Of a stretch of 64,000 nucleotides of DNA, positions 9,364-22,521 are shown piece by piece. Location: positions 248,001 to 312,000 of the forward strand of contig JAOCPU010000007.1 in the NCBI GenBank assembly GCA_035772785.1, given 5' to 3'. Under the pieces are notes generated by a model, which saw nothing but the letters and a program-made list of their open reading frames with translations, searched no databases and was not told where the DNA came from. Position 1 is the first letter of the stretch. Each line of letters begins with the position of its first letter. Source of the stretch: Phlebiopsis flavidoalba (Eukaryota; Basidiomycota; Agaricomycetes; Polyporales; Phanerochaetaceae). Made by a program: the position numbers and the translations under genes.

Positions 9364-11399
9364 TTAAACCTCTTTCTGAAGGAACGGTGTGCCGGACGCT
9401 TCGAGTGCGCGTCGGACAAGTTGCATGCCTTCGAGGACTTTCTCCTCTTCGAAGCGTTTGCCGACAACCTGTACGGCAAGGGGAAGCCCGTGCATGGCTT
9501 CGGCATTATATAGGGAGAAAACCTCGCGTTCGCCATCGTTGAGACGGTGGTAGGTGGGGGTTTCGCGGAAGTTTGTCGGCAGAGCATCTAGGCCCTTGTT
9601 GACAAAGGAGGTGGGAACGACGCCAGCAACGAAGTCGAGCTGTGGAATGTTAGTGGAAATTATGCAGGCGACTTGATCAACACTCACAATATTATACAAG
9701 AATCCGTAGCTGGCAGCCAATAATGTGGCTTTCCCGGTGCCATCCTTCGGCATGGGAGGTAGCGGGTGTGGCAGGGTGAGGATAAAATCTATCCCTTGCT
9801 CTCGCATTGCGTTGGAGAACCGTTGTCTATAATCTTGCAGCTTCACTATTAACTCGCGTTCTTGCGTAACAGTTTGAGGATGCATGCACTCTAACAAGGT
9901 CGCGTAATTGTCGTTACGCCCCGCCGGAGTAGACCACCATCGAAGGAAGCTGGCCACTGTCTGCTTCACAAACAGTGGGAGTCGGGCCGCAGAAAGAAGC
10001 ATCCCAATAGCAGGGTTAATCGACTCGCCAGAGGATGAATGTGCTGCGACAGAAGCACCTGCAACGTCGATGTCAATAAAGGTCTGGGACGGAACTTTGG
10101 ATGAAGTTGAACATACCCCCCTCAGCGAAGGCCAGAGGGAATCCGATCTTCAGTCCTTCGATAGGGTTCGGTCCATCGCTTAAGCGGAATGTTAGCCCAA
10201 TATTCCCAAAGAAGCTTGAGCTGTAGAACTCACAAGTCAACTACTTCATAGCCCTGCTTCCTCAAGGCGTCGACGGCACATGTTAGTGCACGCTTGCAAG
10301 CGGGAGTGGGGTGTCATAAGCCCCTACGCGGTGTTAGCCCCACGAAGCACCGTGACCGAAAGGCAATGATCTCCTACCATCGTTCCAGATCACACCCCAC
10401 TTAGGCTTCCTGCCTTCCAGAACAAAGTCTACAGACCGCCACGGGATAGGCACGCACTAAAGTGAATGTCAGCGTCAATCTCATGGCGGGATGGGGCTCC
10501 ATGGAGGGACGCACCGTATTGTCGTACTCCCATGGTTCATGCCCACAACGCGTTCCCAGAACACCTGCAGGTCGTCTAGGCTCTTCGCCATTGGCGACGC
10601 GGTCTGCACGCCCTCGAGGCCAGGCGCACACGTCTGACAGCCCGCGCTTGGAAAACCGCCCGGACGAAGCTTTCATGCCGTACAAACCACAATACGCCGC
10701 GGGGTACCTGACGCTCCCTCCAATGTCAGTCGCGATCTCGATTTTGCTGCACCATACGCCAACAGCGCGGCACCACCGCCCGTAGATGCGTCCCGGAGAG
10801 AAGCCGTAGGGTTGTACGGGTTTGACGTTCTGCCGAACAAGTCGGACTCAGTCTCGAAGGAGAGCAGACCGGTAGGGACAGTTGTCTTGAAAGGCAGCAG
10901 GGCACCCGCCCGCTCTCTCAAGAGACGGACGATAGGGGCGGACGACAGTGCCGCTTGTGGGGCCCTCGATGAGAAGCCGAGTGTAGTGTCGTGGCCTTGG
11001 GACGTCCACGACGTCCTTCAAGCTGACCGGTACACCAGAAAGGGGCTGTTCCGGGCGCGTAGGCGATTGCAGCTTCGTCAAACATGATGTCTGATAGGCA
11101 GTTTGTGGCTGTATGCGCGGCGAAAGCCCGTTTGCCATAGGCGTTGAGGATTACAGCAGGCGACAAACTTCCGTTGCTACAGCCCTCCACTATGTCTGCG
11201 AGTGAGAGCTTGAGCACCGCGGTGTCACTCTCCAGCAGTGGCTGATCGTATAACGAAGCATAGTGTGCGACCTGGTCAGCGATAGTCTGCTGCTTCCGCT
11301 GACTGTAGAAGTGCCCAATGAGATCTGCGACCTGAACGCGGTTCAAAGGGCGGGTACGTACCAAGCGTCGATGTGAATGCTGCCAAAGAATGAGAACAT
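9364..11399 (-). CDS. Amidase-signature hydrolase (fatty-acid-amide-hydrolase type)
   Basis: The protein carries the amidase signature Ser-cisSer-Lys machinery. The lysine region reads LSGVPVSLKDVVDV, the Gly/Ser-rich loop lies around STGGGAALLAYG, and the nucleophile motif is EIATDIGGSVRYPAAY. Before the loop is NVPTGLLSFETESDLFGRTS, typical of fungal amidases near 570 residues. The C-terminus reads GLPLAVQVVGKRFEEEKVLE, as in the family. It hydrolyses an amide, probably of small or fatty amides, in the cytosol; the substrate is not predictable. The start is uncertain: ATG at 11397-11399 (MFSFFGSIHIDA) is the nearest, but it joins the conserved ADLIGHFYSQRK frame only through a frame slip or tiny intron. 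Several introns and frame slips are present. Confidence 0.85.
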
Positions 11400-11451
11400 A
11401 ATACTTGGAGGAAGGAAAGTAAATGCTGGGGGGGTTTTTGAGAGAGATCGG

Positions 11452-11772
11452 TCAATAAATACTTGATGCAGGCGGTGGCGCGGGGTGATAGTGATAGGGG
11501 CGTGCCTGCGGGTGCTCAAGGACGGCTAGCGCAAACTCAAACCCAAACGTCGCGTACACGATACCGTCTGGAGGCTGGCCGAGATCGGACAAGCCAGTTG
11601 CGGTGAGATCGCGTCTGGCGCTCCGGAGGTTCAGCTCAGCCTGTGTCTCTGCCGTGGCTTGTGAGCGAGGAACGTGTCGAGCGCAAGGCGGGGGGTCGAG
11701 CAGGAGGGACGCCTCGACGAACACAGCCGTCCAGAAGCTGGCAGGGGGACGCAAGACACGAACGACGACCAT
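11452..11772 (-). CDS. Hypothetical 106-residue protein
   Basis: An uninterrupted frame starts at ATG 11772 (MVVVRVLRPPASFW) and stops at 11452. It contains a moderately hydrophobic N-terminus and an Ala/Arg-rich middle (ELNLRSARRDLTATGLSD). It shows no family I recognise. It could be a small gene sharing the divergent promoter with 12076, or a chance frame upstream of the amidase. Reading-frame openness in GC-rich DNA is weak evidence. Confidence 0.3.
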   Translation of the reverse strand: MVVVRVLRPPASFWTAVFVEASLLLDPPPCARHVPRSQATAETQAELNLRSARRDLTATGLSDLGQPPDGIVYATFGFEFALAVLEHPQARPYHYHPAPPPASSIY

Positions 11773-11846
11773 GAGCAATCGGCACTCGGGAACAGACTCT
11801 CCTCAGGGCTCGATCCGCTGCACGTTGATAGGCGCGCCTGTCGCGG

Positions 11847-11869
11847 CGTGACCACTCGTGACTGTCACG
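11847..11869. promoter_or_regulatory. Three CGTGAC/GTCACG motifs in divergent promoter
   Basis: Copies lie at 11847-11852, 11857-11862 and 11864-11869. The last continues as GTCACGCAATT, close to the GTCACGAATT and GTCACGAAAT forms upstream of TOA2 and RPT6. Confidence 0.5.
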
Positions 11870-12075
11870 CAATTCTGTTTATTGCTCTCACGCTCATTTC
11901 GCGCCCTCAACTTGGCCATCTCGTTACTCTTGCTTCATTACTCCTGTAACTCTGAAACGCACTATTGGCGACGCGATACTCAGCAACATCCGAGACAACC
12001 TCACGCTCAGCACATCAGCCTAGCGAACATTCTCCTCCAAGTCTACCTTTACTCGATCAGTACTGACCCGCCAGA

Positions 12076-12972
12076 ATGACCACAATGATGCTGTCGTCAC
12101 CCTCAACTCCCTCGTCGCGTCGTCACCGCGCAGACCATAGCTCACCGTATTGTCCAGCCAAGTCCTCGCCTCTGGCATCCTCTGAGGCCGGCAGCTCATC
12201 GCCGCCACACTCACCAACGCATGTGGTGCAGCATCGCAGGTCCCCAGTACAAATCGCGCGACGGATTCGGGACCTCATCAACAGACCGCAGACGGAGCTC
12301 GCGACGCGTCAGCACAATGCCTATTCCATTTTCCCTGTCGTTGAACGATAGCACTGCCCCCACTGAGGAGACCTACACGGACGACAATCCTGAGGGAGCG
12401 CTTCAAGGCACGCTGTGTCGAGAAGGCGAACCAGGACAGGGAAAAGAAGATCAGAGGCAAACGCAGAGAAATTGAGCTCAGCAGCGACGGCTTCGATGAT
12501 TTCATGGACTGCGAAGACGACGAAGACGACGAGACGGTCCTCAACGATCCGGTAAGTGCGCTATTCTAGGCGTCGACTTAGGCTCACGACGTGCATATAT
12601 GCTAGTTCTTCCAACGCATCATGTCCAACTTGAAGTCAAAAGACAAGCATTCATATCGTGTGTCGTACGCTCAAGAGGTCGGCTCTTCCTTCGACCCAGA
12701 CATGGAAGATTTGGCGGAGTGGGAACAGCCAGGTATCAACCTCTCGATTAAACCCACTCAACTCAAAAACTCACACAGAAACATAGCAGACGATGAGGAG
12801 CCCTCCGTCAGAACCAGCGGACCGGACGAAGAGGAGCTAGCGCAGATGGCCGTTGAGCGAGAGTTGCTCGAGAGGGCCTCTGGATCTGGGTGGACGAGTC
12901 TTCAGCTACAGTGACTTCGAAGATTACCCCGTATTGTATGACGACGACGACGACGACGTCGACATGGACTGA
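12076..12972 (+). CDS. Acidic, Ser/Pro-rich protein of unknown function
   Basis: It starts MTTMMLSSPSTPSSRRHR with a low-complexity Ser/Pro region. A basic helix follows (TILRERFKARCVEKANQDRE then KKIRGKRR), then an acidic stretch (DDFMDCEDDEDDET), FFQRIMSNLKSKDKHSY, another acidic block (DEEELAQMAVERELLE), and a C-terminus of six Asp ending DVDMD with TGA at 12970-12972. The alternating basic and acidic blocks suggest a nuclear or nucleic-acid-associated protein, but I recognise no named domain. Two introns (for example GTAAGT near 12551 to CTAG near 12604) and one or two frame slips are needed. Its promoter carries CGTGAC motifs. Confidence 0.6.
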
Positions 12973-13152
12973 AGAGTCAACACACATAATTATCACACTT
13001 CACTTAGAATTCCAGATGGACATTGTACAATAATGATATCCAGTAAATCCGTTTCCTGAATATGTCGACTGAAAGATGCATACACTAGCACCAGCAGAAT
13101 CTACGTCAAGGGGATCAAGTTAGTCTATGGCAAACCATACACGGACTGGCAC

Positions 13153-14418
13153 TCACTTCTCATTAAAAACCCACTCCAGCTCATCTTCGGCCTCTTGTCC
13201 ATACCACTTCACAGCAGATAAATGCTCGTCTCTCTCAAACGCCCTATTCCTCAAGGACACCTGCTCGAGCTCCTTTGGGAAGTTCCAGGCCTCGATCGTA
13301 TCGAACCCCAGCTCTGCTGCTTTGGAGCTCAAAGCCCCCATAAGCGTCAGAAAGTTCTCTCCTGAGGCCCGTATATGCGCGTAAGGACCATAGTCTTTGT
13401 ATCAGGCTCGAACGTCCACGTCGCGAACGTGAGCTCCTTCTGATCTGTGAGCTGGACGCCCCACGGCTCCGGCGGGTACACGGGATTTAGGCTCTCATCA
13501 AAGGTCATAAGCCGCTGAATGCTGAACGGCCCGACACCGTTGTCGGGTAAGAAAGCAAAGACGGTCTTTCCCCTTTGCTTTGGCTTTAGCGCAACGGCGT
13601 CGGCCTTCAATAGCTGCGCGTCCTGTTTCCAAACTTCGGCGCACTCGGCGCGGGAGAGCCACCGGCAAGGATGGGATCTAGCGGAGCCAGCTAGGAACGC
13701 GGGTACGTCCCACTGAGTGCTAACTGGACATCTTGGTGATCCAGCCAATATGGCGGTCGGGCGAAGGCCGCAGGCCCACAGCGGGCGTAGAATGTAGGTC
13801 CGACGTCGCTGTAGAGGACGCTGAAAAGAACCGTCCTGAAGGTGCGAGCTGGCGGTGGAGGTACCCCATTCCGCGGGAAATTCTTCAGGTAGCGCAGAAC
13901 GCGGTGAGAGGACCCAGTGCAAGAGGGACATCATGTACGACGCGTAACCGTGGCCTCTGTGTTGTGAAGGAGTGAAGACAGATGCGATGCCGTAGCACGG
14001 CTTTTCCGTCACAGAGGGACGAGGATGGGCTCGCGAGAATTCCGATACGCCGAAAAGCTAGAGAGGAGACTATCAACGAAGAAGCCCAACGACTTCGCCA
14101 CGTCTGTACATACGTTTCGCAAGAGCACTTGAAGTCTATAGTGGTAGGGTCATTCCTGGGCGCAAGTACCCTGAAGATGGACAGTGCTTGTAAGTAAATA
14201 TAAAAACTGCGGGTATATGCACAGGATCCCTACCATGTAATAAGCTTGCCATCTGCCGCGCGTGTTCTTCAAGATCCATGGCATTGTCTCGCTTCAAGTA
14301 TTCTTCCATGCTCCCATGCTCATTCCTCTCTGCCCCAGGATGCATGGCTGCGTTTTCGAGACTCCTGTATCTGCTCTGGAGTAGCAACAAAACCCGAGAA
14401 TTGGGCGAAGTCAGCCAT
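13153..14418 (-). CDS. LYC1: LYC1-like lysine N6-acetyltransferase (GNAT fold)
   Basis: The start at 14418 gives MADFAQFSGFVATPEQIQES, followed by SRKRSHASWGR and MEEYLKRDNAMDLEEHARQM. The acetyl-CoA site reads YGIASVFTPSQHRGHGYASY with MMSLLHWVLSP, matching the R/Q-x-x-G-x-G/A pyrophosphate loop. The C-terminal half includes ECAEVWKQDAQLLKADAVAL and ELTFATWTFEPDTKTM and ends at 13153. Known LYC1 acetylates lysine in fungal lysine catabolism; the same substrate here is inferred. Frame slips occur near 14330, 14010 and 13800. The gene is divergent from RPN1. Confidence 0.8.
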
Positions 14419-14811
14419 TTTTGTGCCAGGCAGGAGATGGTGGTGGGTCTTGAATGAGTTGGTGAGTCACTCCGGATGGGTTTGTCACCAGCATGCATAT
14501 CGATCGGAGCTCTAAGTTGAAGGAATATACTTGGATATGTGGTGTATCCCAAGGTAGGATACATATTCAAGTACTGAGCTTGAAGGAGCTATCGAGCAGT
14601 TTATGCGCGAAACTTGCATCTCTGCCATGAAGGAAAGGTGAACGTGAAAGAGAATGGCGTGAAGCGCACGACGGATCCGGAGGACGGAAGCGACCACGTG
14701 GAAAGACCCTAACCTTATGACGAGAGGTGTAGCGCGTCGCGCGAGGCGCCCGCGAGCGCAACATATAACTTGACTTGCGCTTACGACTGCTACCCTCCCC
14801 ATATTTTCGCC
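14419..14811. promoter_or_regulatory. Divergent LYC1/RPN1 promoter region
   Basis: This 393-base spacer lies between two divergent ATGs. A CACGTG E-box core lies near 14695. I see no PACE-like proteasome element and no TATA box in a convincing place. Confidence 0.4.
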
Positions 14812-17800
14812 ATGAGTAGCGACAACAGCACGGTTGCGATTCAGGTTACCGGTCCTCCGACGATCCGAAGAAGAAGGAGAAGGCCGAGCAGAATGACAAG
14901 TTCAAAACCCGATGGCAAGGAGCAGGATGGCGAGGAACTTGGTAGGTTCTGGATGCATACTTTCAGACATACAAACATGAATTTGATTTCGCGCAGTCAG
15001 AGGAGGATCAGCAGCTCAAGAACGAGCTTGAGATGCTCGTCGAGCGGCTAAAGGTACGTGCTGCTACTTGGAATCGCGACATGGGCTCACAAATATCTAT
15101 GCCACTAGGAACCTAACACGGATTTATACCGTCCGGCTCTCGAGACATTGAGAACTTTGATCAGGACATCCACACTCTTCAATGACGTCTGTTCCGAAAC
15201 CCCTCAAGTTCCTTTCATCCCCACTATCCCGAATTGCAGACACTCTACGAGACATGGCCCCGCGTCGGATGACGAACAAGGTGAGGCTATCATGGTGGCT
15301 CTCTTATTAATATACATACCAGACTCAATCATCCTTTCTAGGCTCTGTTTGCGGATATCTTGTCTGTTCTCGCCAGTGCAATGACCTACTCGGGATACTC
15401 AGCCTCGTGGCCACACTGCGGTACCGTCTACTCTCAGCAGCTCTCCTTGCTCCGTAACACGACTCCAAGCACATATCAGAGCCTGGCCTCTGGGGACATG
15501 AATACGTGAGGCACATTGCCGCAGAGCTGGGGGAGGAATACCGCGTGCGTGAGCTGGGAGAGGAGGAGGTCCTGCTCCCAGAACCAGAGAAGCCTGCTGA
15601 GGGAGAAGGGGAAACGAAGCCCGAGGAGAATTCCCGAGGAGACCAAGCCAAAGATTGAGCCTGTGGGTACAATGGACGAATTACGCGCCCTAGCGTTGGA
15701 GTGCGCGTCATTCCTCTTGCAACACAATGCCGGAACCAGACGCGGTCCGATCTCCTGAAGAGCCTCGAGATTATTGATCGGGATTGTCGAGCTGGTGGAC
15801 GAAAACACTTTCCCGCGCGTATGCCAGTACATTGATTGCTTGTGTACCCGTCCTCCTTCCCCAAACCCGACGACGTCACCTTCCTTCGGACTGCACACGC
15901 GGTCTATGTTAAACACTCCAAGTTGCCCCGAGGCACTCGCAGTGGCTATCCGTCTCAACGACCGCGACCTCATAAAGCAAGACTTCGAGGTGTTACAACC
16001 TGCTAGCGCGCTCATGAAGCGCCAACTCGCGTTCCTTCTTGCGCGCGCCCAAAATCCCGAAGGAATGGGTTTTTCCCGACGAAGGATGAGGCAGATTCCT
16101 GAGGACCTGCTCGACTGCCTTAGTGGGCCGTGGCCAAGCTGAGCACTCCCACTTCCGCGCGTTCGGCAAGGAGCTCGGTGTGGTGCGGAGGCGAAGAGCC
16201 TGGAAGATGTGGTACAAGTCACATCTCGAGAACACGAGTACGTGATTTGACGCGTTGCTTGACTTGCAACATCTAAATGCATATTTACAGCACTGAGACT
16301 ACTAATCAGAACGGCAAACGTAGACTCTGCAAGAGAGCCAACTTGGCCGGTACTTTCGTTCAACGCTTTCGTGAACGCTGGTTTCGGTAACGACAAACTC
16401 ATGGTTGAAGCCGAGGAGGGTAACAGCTGGATTTACAAGAACAAGGATCACGGTACGCTCTCCCAATCCGACTCAGCCAGAGCCTAGTTTAATATCGTTC
16501 ATAACAGTGGATAAGGCATGATGAGTGCAGCGGCAAGTCTGGGTCTCAGTCTCTTGTGGGGTTGACACCGACGTCGGTCTCAGTCACGTTTGATAAGTAC
16601 ACGTACTCGGCGGAGGAGCACATCAAGGTAGCTGCTTGATCTCCTAGAATCCCTAGTCTATACTAAAATCTTGCAGGCAGGTGCTCTTCTCGCAACGGGC
16701 ATTCTGAACACCGGTGTCCGCACTGAAGCAGACGCGGCCATGGCACTGTTGGCGGAATATGTCGGACAACAAGTCTGTCTCGCTCAAGACAAGCGCGATT
16801 GTGGGCCTTGGTCTCGCATACGCCGGCTCGGTACGGGAGGACTTGCAGAATCTGCTATTGCCGCTCGTCGCGGACGACGGCGCGTCAATGGAGATCGCCA
16901 GTTTGGCTGCCCTTGCCCTGGGTTTCATCTACGTCGGCAGCGGAGATGGTGACATTTCGAGCACCATTTTGCAAACACTCATGGAGCGCGATGCGAAACA
17001 GCTTGATGAGAAGTGGGGCACACGATACATGGCACTCGGACTAGCACTCCTCTACGTTGGGCACCAAGACTCAACAGATGCGATCGTCAGCGCGCTACAG
17101 GCGATCGAACACGAGCCCATCTCGAACCAGGCCCAAGTGCTCGTTGACATGTGCGCGTATGCTGGTACGAAGGCAACGTCCTCAAGGTCCAACAGTTCCT
17201 GCACCTTTGCGACGAGCACTACAACACGCCTGAAAAGGAAGAAGAAGAGAAGAAGAAGGAAGGCGAAGAGAAAGAGGAGAAGCCTCCAAAGGACGACACT
17301 TTCCAGGGCCCTCGCTGTCCTCGGTATCGCGCTCGTAGCCATGGGAGAGGAGATCGGCGCGGATATGACGCTGCGGCAATTCAACCATCTCGTGCGTGGC
17401 ATTTCTATGCGCTCATGGCACAAAACTGACCATCTGTAATATTCAGATTCTAGAGCAATACGGCGAGCCGGTCATCCGAAAAGCAGTACCATTAGCACTG
17501 GGCCTTGTCAGCGCATCGAATCCTCAACTTCCCATCCTCGACACGCTATCGAAATATAGTCACGATTAACGATCTCGCCGTAGCCCTCAACGCCATCTTT
17601 GCCATGGGTCTTGTCGGCGCTGGTACCAACAACAACGCCCGGCTAGCACAGATGCTTCGGCAATTAGCTGGCTATTACTACAAGGAGCCGGACTGTCTGT
17701 TCATCGTGCGGATAGCGCAAGGATTGGTACACATGGGCAAGGGTACAATCACTATCAACCCCTTCTTCCACGACCGCCAGATCCTGAACCGCACAGCGCG

Positions 17801-18274
17801 TTTGCGAGTCTGCTGTCGACAATCGTTGCATTTACGGATGCGAAAGCATGTAAGTATTTCGGTTGACGACACGCGTAATAGTGTGCTAACGCAATCCGTC
17901 AGTCATACTAGACAAGCATCACTGGATGCTCTATTTCCTTGCACCAGCCATGTACCCTCGGTTTGCTCATGACACTGAACGAGGAGCTTGAGAGCTTCCC
18001 TGTCACTGTCCGCGTCGGCCAGGTACGTTCAATGTCTCATCACAGGTTTCCTGGTGCTCATCGTCCTTCAGGCCGTCGATGTCGTTGGCCAAGCTGGCAA
18101 GCCCACGAACGATCTCCGGCTTCCAAACACACTCAAACGCCAGTACGCCTTGGAACAACGGAACGCGCGGAGCTTGCGACGGAAGAGTTCATCCCGTACT
18201 CGAATATCCTGGAGAACTTCGTCATCTTGCAAAAGAATCCGGGTTACGAGAAGGACGACAAGATGGACATATAG
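14812..18274 (+). CDS. RPN1: 26S proteasome regulatory subunit RPN1 (PSMD2)
   Basis: RPN1 is the large base scaffold of the 19S proteasome that docks ubiquitin receptors and shuttle factors. The start is [13 protein letters not shown]-terminal exons include [14 protein letters not shown] and [16 protein letters not shown]. The toroid of PC repeats is clear: [71 protein letters not shown] and [17 protein letters not shown] Lys/Glu-rich insert ([19 protein letters not shown]) follows, then [16 protein letters not shown] and [15 protein letters not shown]. The C-terminus contains [20 protein letters not shown] and ends KMDI with TAG at 18272-18274. The length of around 900 residues fits the family. 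Roughly ten introns and several frame slips are needed. It converges tail to tail with the next gene, 100 bases apart. Confidence 0.95.
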
Positions 18275-18373
18275 CATAGATTCTGAACAAGTTGTTGTAA
18301 TTTTACATGGTTGTGAATTTGTTTTGTGATTCCCCTGCTTCCTCTCAATTCGGTGCGATGGTATGACTATATA

Positions 18374-21300
18374 CTACGCAGCTGCGGCTGGCTGGCGCCC
18401 TGCATATTCCTCAATCACACTGGCAGGCTCGCGATATTCGGCTATAGGCGTGAACTGCACGTCGGTCAGGCTAAACAAGAGTGTCAGTGTATTGATTTCA
18501 TATTGAACGCGGTGAACATACCCAAATGCGCTCAGGGCCTCCACAAGCCAGACCCTCTGGAGTTTTTCGTCCATTTTTGGATTACCTGCTAGAGCGATCA
18601 CCGTGACGCGAAGGCCGTACCTGGCTTGCTAGTTAGCAGGTAATATTTTCAACTTTCAACAATGAACTGACCTGTACTCTTGGGTCCCGATGGAAGAGCC
18701 CGATTGCGAATCAAGTACCGTGATCAGATCCGGAACAGTAACAATGATCTATTGCACCATATTTTAGAACGACCAGGATAGCATGCTAATATTCCTCTTA
18801 CCTCGTCGTCTTCATGACCGGGTGACTCTCGTATGACATAAAGATTTTCGTTCTGGAATGGAATCCGAATGCGGTCATCTGGACCCCAGGAGCGAATACT
18901 GGCTTCGACCACTCGAGTGTCTTCCTCCTCATCGGCTTGAAGTGGTACGATGGTGACCGAACCCCAGGTGAAGCCTTTTCGCACTTCCTAGGGGCATAGA
19001 AGGCCTTACTATGGCGAGATTTTTGGATGCATGACGGCTTACCCTGCTAACATTGATTATCTTCCCAATGAACAGACATGCGCCGTTTTGAAGTTCTAGA
19101 ATAGACCCGGGTATGCGGCTGATCTCGTTCCGTTTTCTGCACACCGCGATGGCTTTTCCAATTCTCCAAGCCTGAGAGACACTTCGAACGATTCCTGGAG
19201 TAACAATCAATTACATCAAGCTAAATGATTAGACTGCTGACGCGCACCATAATCTTGACACCTTCTGCGACTCAAGGGTGCCATGCTTACCCCACTTCTC
19301 GAACCCATTTCTGTCGGTAACGGTGCGGAGAATATCTTCTACAGCACGCGGGCTGCTTGCTTTTGGTAGAATCTTGCCACATCAATGAGGTTGTGCTTCA
19401 GAGGAAACACGGTGGCGAGACCTACCACAGTGTTACCAACGCCGTCGGATATTGCACAAGGCCAGAGACCATTCTTGATGTTATATGCACCTGGTATGCT
19501 ATACTTTATGTCAACGTATGCCCTTTGTCAGGGCCTTTCCTGCTTACCTCTGGTACATCTGTGAGACAAGTTACTTGTTAGCGATGTCCAAATCTATTAT
19601 CAGGTGATTAACGGGCTCACATTCGGATACGCACGGCCCATAAGATCAGCATCCGAAGAACAAGACCGGCTTGCCCATCTCAGCTGCGATGATCATGGGT
19701 TGTATACCGTTGCCGCCACCTATCTCGTCGGAGATAGCGCCGTAAAGTCCGGCATGTGCCATATAGGTCATCAGTTCTCGAGCGGAGGCGCAGGTATCTC
19801 GCCTCCTCCTTGTAGTCCTCTCATTCTGTCGAGGGGGTAAGTAAGCTTTACTTGAATGATTTTGTAATGGTACGCACAGATACACTGGGTGAACCCTGGG
19901 GGATATGAGCTTAAGCAAGTTGGTTCCGCCTCCAATAATTGACGTACCATGAACATGCAACGCATAAAAAACGCTTCCGCATCGACACCAGCCATACACC
20001 CTCTCAGGATCGACAACCTATACCAGGCTGTCAGCAAACACAGTTTAGATGATTTTCAAAGGTCTCAACCTTAATAGAATATCCTTCTCGCAGCATCTGT
20101 CGGCTACCAGGAACGGGGGGTACGGTGATCCGCCTCCACCGGTACCTAATACACCACATCCTTCTGCGATCCACTCTTTAAAGACGGTGCTGAGCAATTA
20201 ATCAAGTGAGTACAGGTAGTATGCGCACCGAGGTCTAGCTCGGATAGAACCCATTGTCGATCCTGAGTGCAAATGCTGGGCACATAGCGTTCTGGCGGCT
20301 GTCGGGTTCCGTCCGTAGCAGCCCCCCCGAGTAGAAGCCTGGAGAGCTTGTTTGTCGACTTCATTCTGTTCATCTACTATGGGAAGGTCGGAATCTCCAT
20401 CATCTAATATTTCTTTTGCACCGGTGGCAGACAGTTCTCCGGCGGCTTTGACGATTATTCTCGTAGCTTGGTTGGTGACATACTAGGACAAGGAATGAGC
20501 TCAAATGTAATGAAGTCAGGTGAGGTGTTTCCTCACTTGTATTGGCAAGTTGGCGACTTCTACGATCTGGACTGTTTCTGTATAGCGTGTTAGGCTCTGT
20601 AGGTGTAGGTGCAAAGCAACGCCGATATTTACGAGGGTTGGCACCCAAAGTGAATTGCTTTGGCAATTGCTTCGACCTTGATTTTCGCTGACAAATGACA
20701 TCGTCAATGTTGCGGCCCATTGCAAAATTTCTATTGGTATCTATCTCTCCAGCCACTAGAAGATGTCTTCAATGGGTGTTTCTCAATGCTATATAAAGAC
20801 TTACCCTTAGCCATAGCAGCGCCGACTGCATTAGCCACACTAAAGAACGGTGGCTGGATGATTTTGCCGACACCATCCAGTTTGTCTGGCGAGATTTATA
20901 CTGCCTCCGCCTCACCAACAGGACAGTGACGTCTTCAGGAGATGTTTTCATCCTCCCAATGAGTGCCTAAATGAATAATGAGTTACCGAAGGACATAATA
21001 TATTCAACAAACAAGGGACCGTACTTGTCGATGATGCGTTCTAGCAACTTTTTCATGGCATCCTTTGCGCCATCGATTAGAGTGGAGGACATATCGGAGA
21101 CTTGGCTTTTGTCACGACGCGCCTTCTACTCCACTAGCGACAACGACATCTGTGGCAGTCAGGACGTCTCCGCCGAACACTTTCGCGTCTCGCGTTCAAG
21201 TTGTGACCCACGGAAATCAGGACCAACGCTGATGACCTCGCCCTTGTCGGTCTTCATGGCTTTAAACTCGGGAGCCGCCGCCTAGACCGATCGACTGTAC

Positions 21301-22521
21301 GTCAGCCATGGAGAAATTGGTGCGAACACCACCAATCTCTATGAAGGCAGCCGCTTGTCTCGGGAAGCCGGACGGCAGAAGCACCCCAACGTCGGTTGTG
21401 GCTGCCGCCTACATCGACACGATGGTGGATTTTTCCCTGCGAGGCCTCAGACGCGTCAAGACGAGACAGGAAAGCTGCTCCGCGCATAGAGTTTGGTTGG
21501 CCCCGAAGCAAATGTACGGATTGGTAACCGAGCCGCTTGCGATGCAGAACGTCAGGGTGCCATCGTTCTGAGTAGGAAGAGTGGACAGGTCAGGTTAAGA
21601 GCCACGGATGGCTTTTCGGAAGTGACCGATTGTTCTCTGTGCGAAGGTCATGATTGATGCATTCAACACAGAGGCATTTTCGCGTTCAAGCATCCCGACT
21701 TGGCCAACTGCATGGATATAAATATCAAAGCGAGGGTTGCCAACGCAATAACTCGCTGCTTCTCTCGAGCATACAATGTTCCACACCCGGCCCCAATTCA
21801 CGTTGAACAATTTTTGCGGCAGCTGCTTCTTGGATTCCATTATTATCTAACGGTGAAAAGACTCCAGAAAGCACAACCTGTGTTCACGAAAAATGACTTT
21901 AGTAATAGCTAGGAGTAACGCGTCCTCGACTTGCGTTTTTTAAGACCCTTTCTCTTGATAATCTGACATTGTCCGACTATCTGGTTTTCTTTCATAGGCA
22001 CAATTTCGCGACCATCAACTGTATAACCCTTTTAGTATGATCTTTATTCCTTTCACATAAACGTACTCTCGAGACCACCGTCCACATATCCAACATGCCC
22101 GCGATCCATGAGGAGCTTGAGCTCGGGAGGAAAGTCGATATACGGCGGGCATTGGCGTGTATACGGCCCCACATATGCGTATGATTGCCACCTTCGATAA
22201 TCTACGCGAATCTTGTTCGAGGACTGCGTTGATGAAGGCTTAGGCAGTCGTACCAATGCTGACGCTGGACACCTCGGACGAAGAGACATCCGCGCTCTGC
22301 AAAAGTTGGCCAATGGCTCTCTCAATTCCGCTTGAGATATCGGGTGTCGTGAGGGCCTTGAAGTGGGCAAGAAACGCCACGGCTGGTGTCGTGTACTTTC
22401 GTCACGTCGATGAGTACACCGTCCGTATTGGTTCCTGAATGTTCGTCAGCTTCTGCGGACACTAACCACTCTGAATACAGGTGTACCTGAACTCCAACGT
22501 CCGACACCCAATGCGCAGCAT
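18374..22521 (-). CDS. Hydantoinase/oxoprolinase fused to DUF917
   Basis: The N-terminus (ATG at 22521) reads MLRIGVDVGGTNTDGVLID once two extra G bases near 22501-22509 are discounted and the first intron removed. This is the Hydant_A N-terminal ATPase-like motif. Further on come SSSEVSSVSIGT, ENASVLNASIMTFAQRTI, FASGPTNSMRGAAFLSRLDA and VDVGGTTTDVG followed by GGVRTNFSMADVQSIGLGGG. The C-terminal half has the DUF917 signature (EGCGVLGTGGGGSPY), then GLYGAISDEIGGGNGIQPMI with IAAEMGKPVLFFG. The family performs ATP-dependent opening of cyclic amides (hydantoin, 5-oxoproline), but the substrate of fungal fusions is not established. It is a large cytosolic protein of near 950 residues with many short introns and frame slips. 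Confidence 0.85.

Noticed and set aside
14600..14811. PACE-type (GGTGGCAAA) proteasome element before RPN1
   Set aside because: Not present there, nor before RPT6; basidiomycetes may not use the yeast Rpn4 system.
15476..16402. 308-codon minus-strand open frame
   Set aside because: It lies antisense to RPN1 exons and shows no family features.
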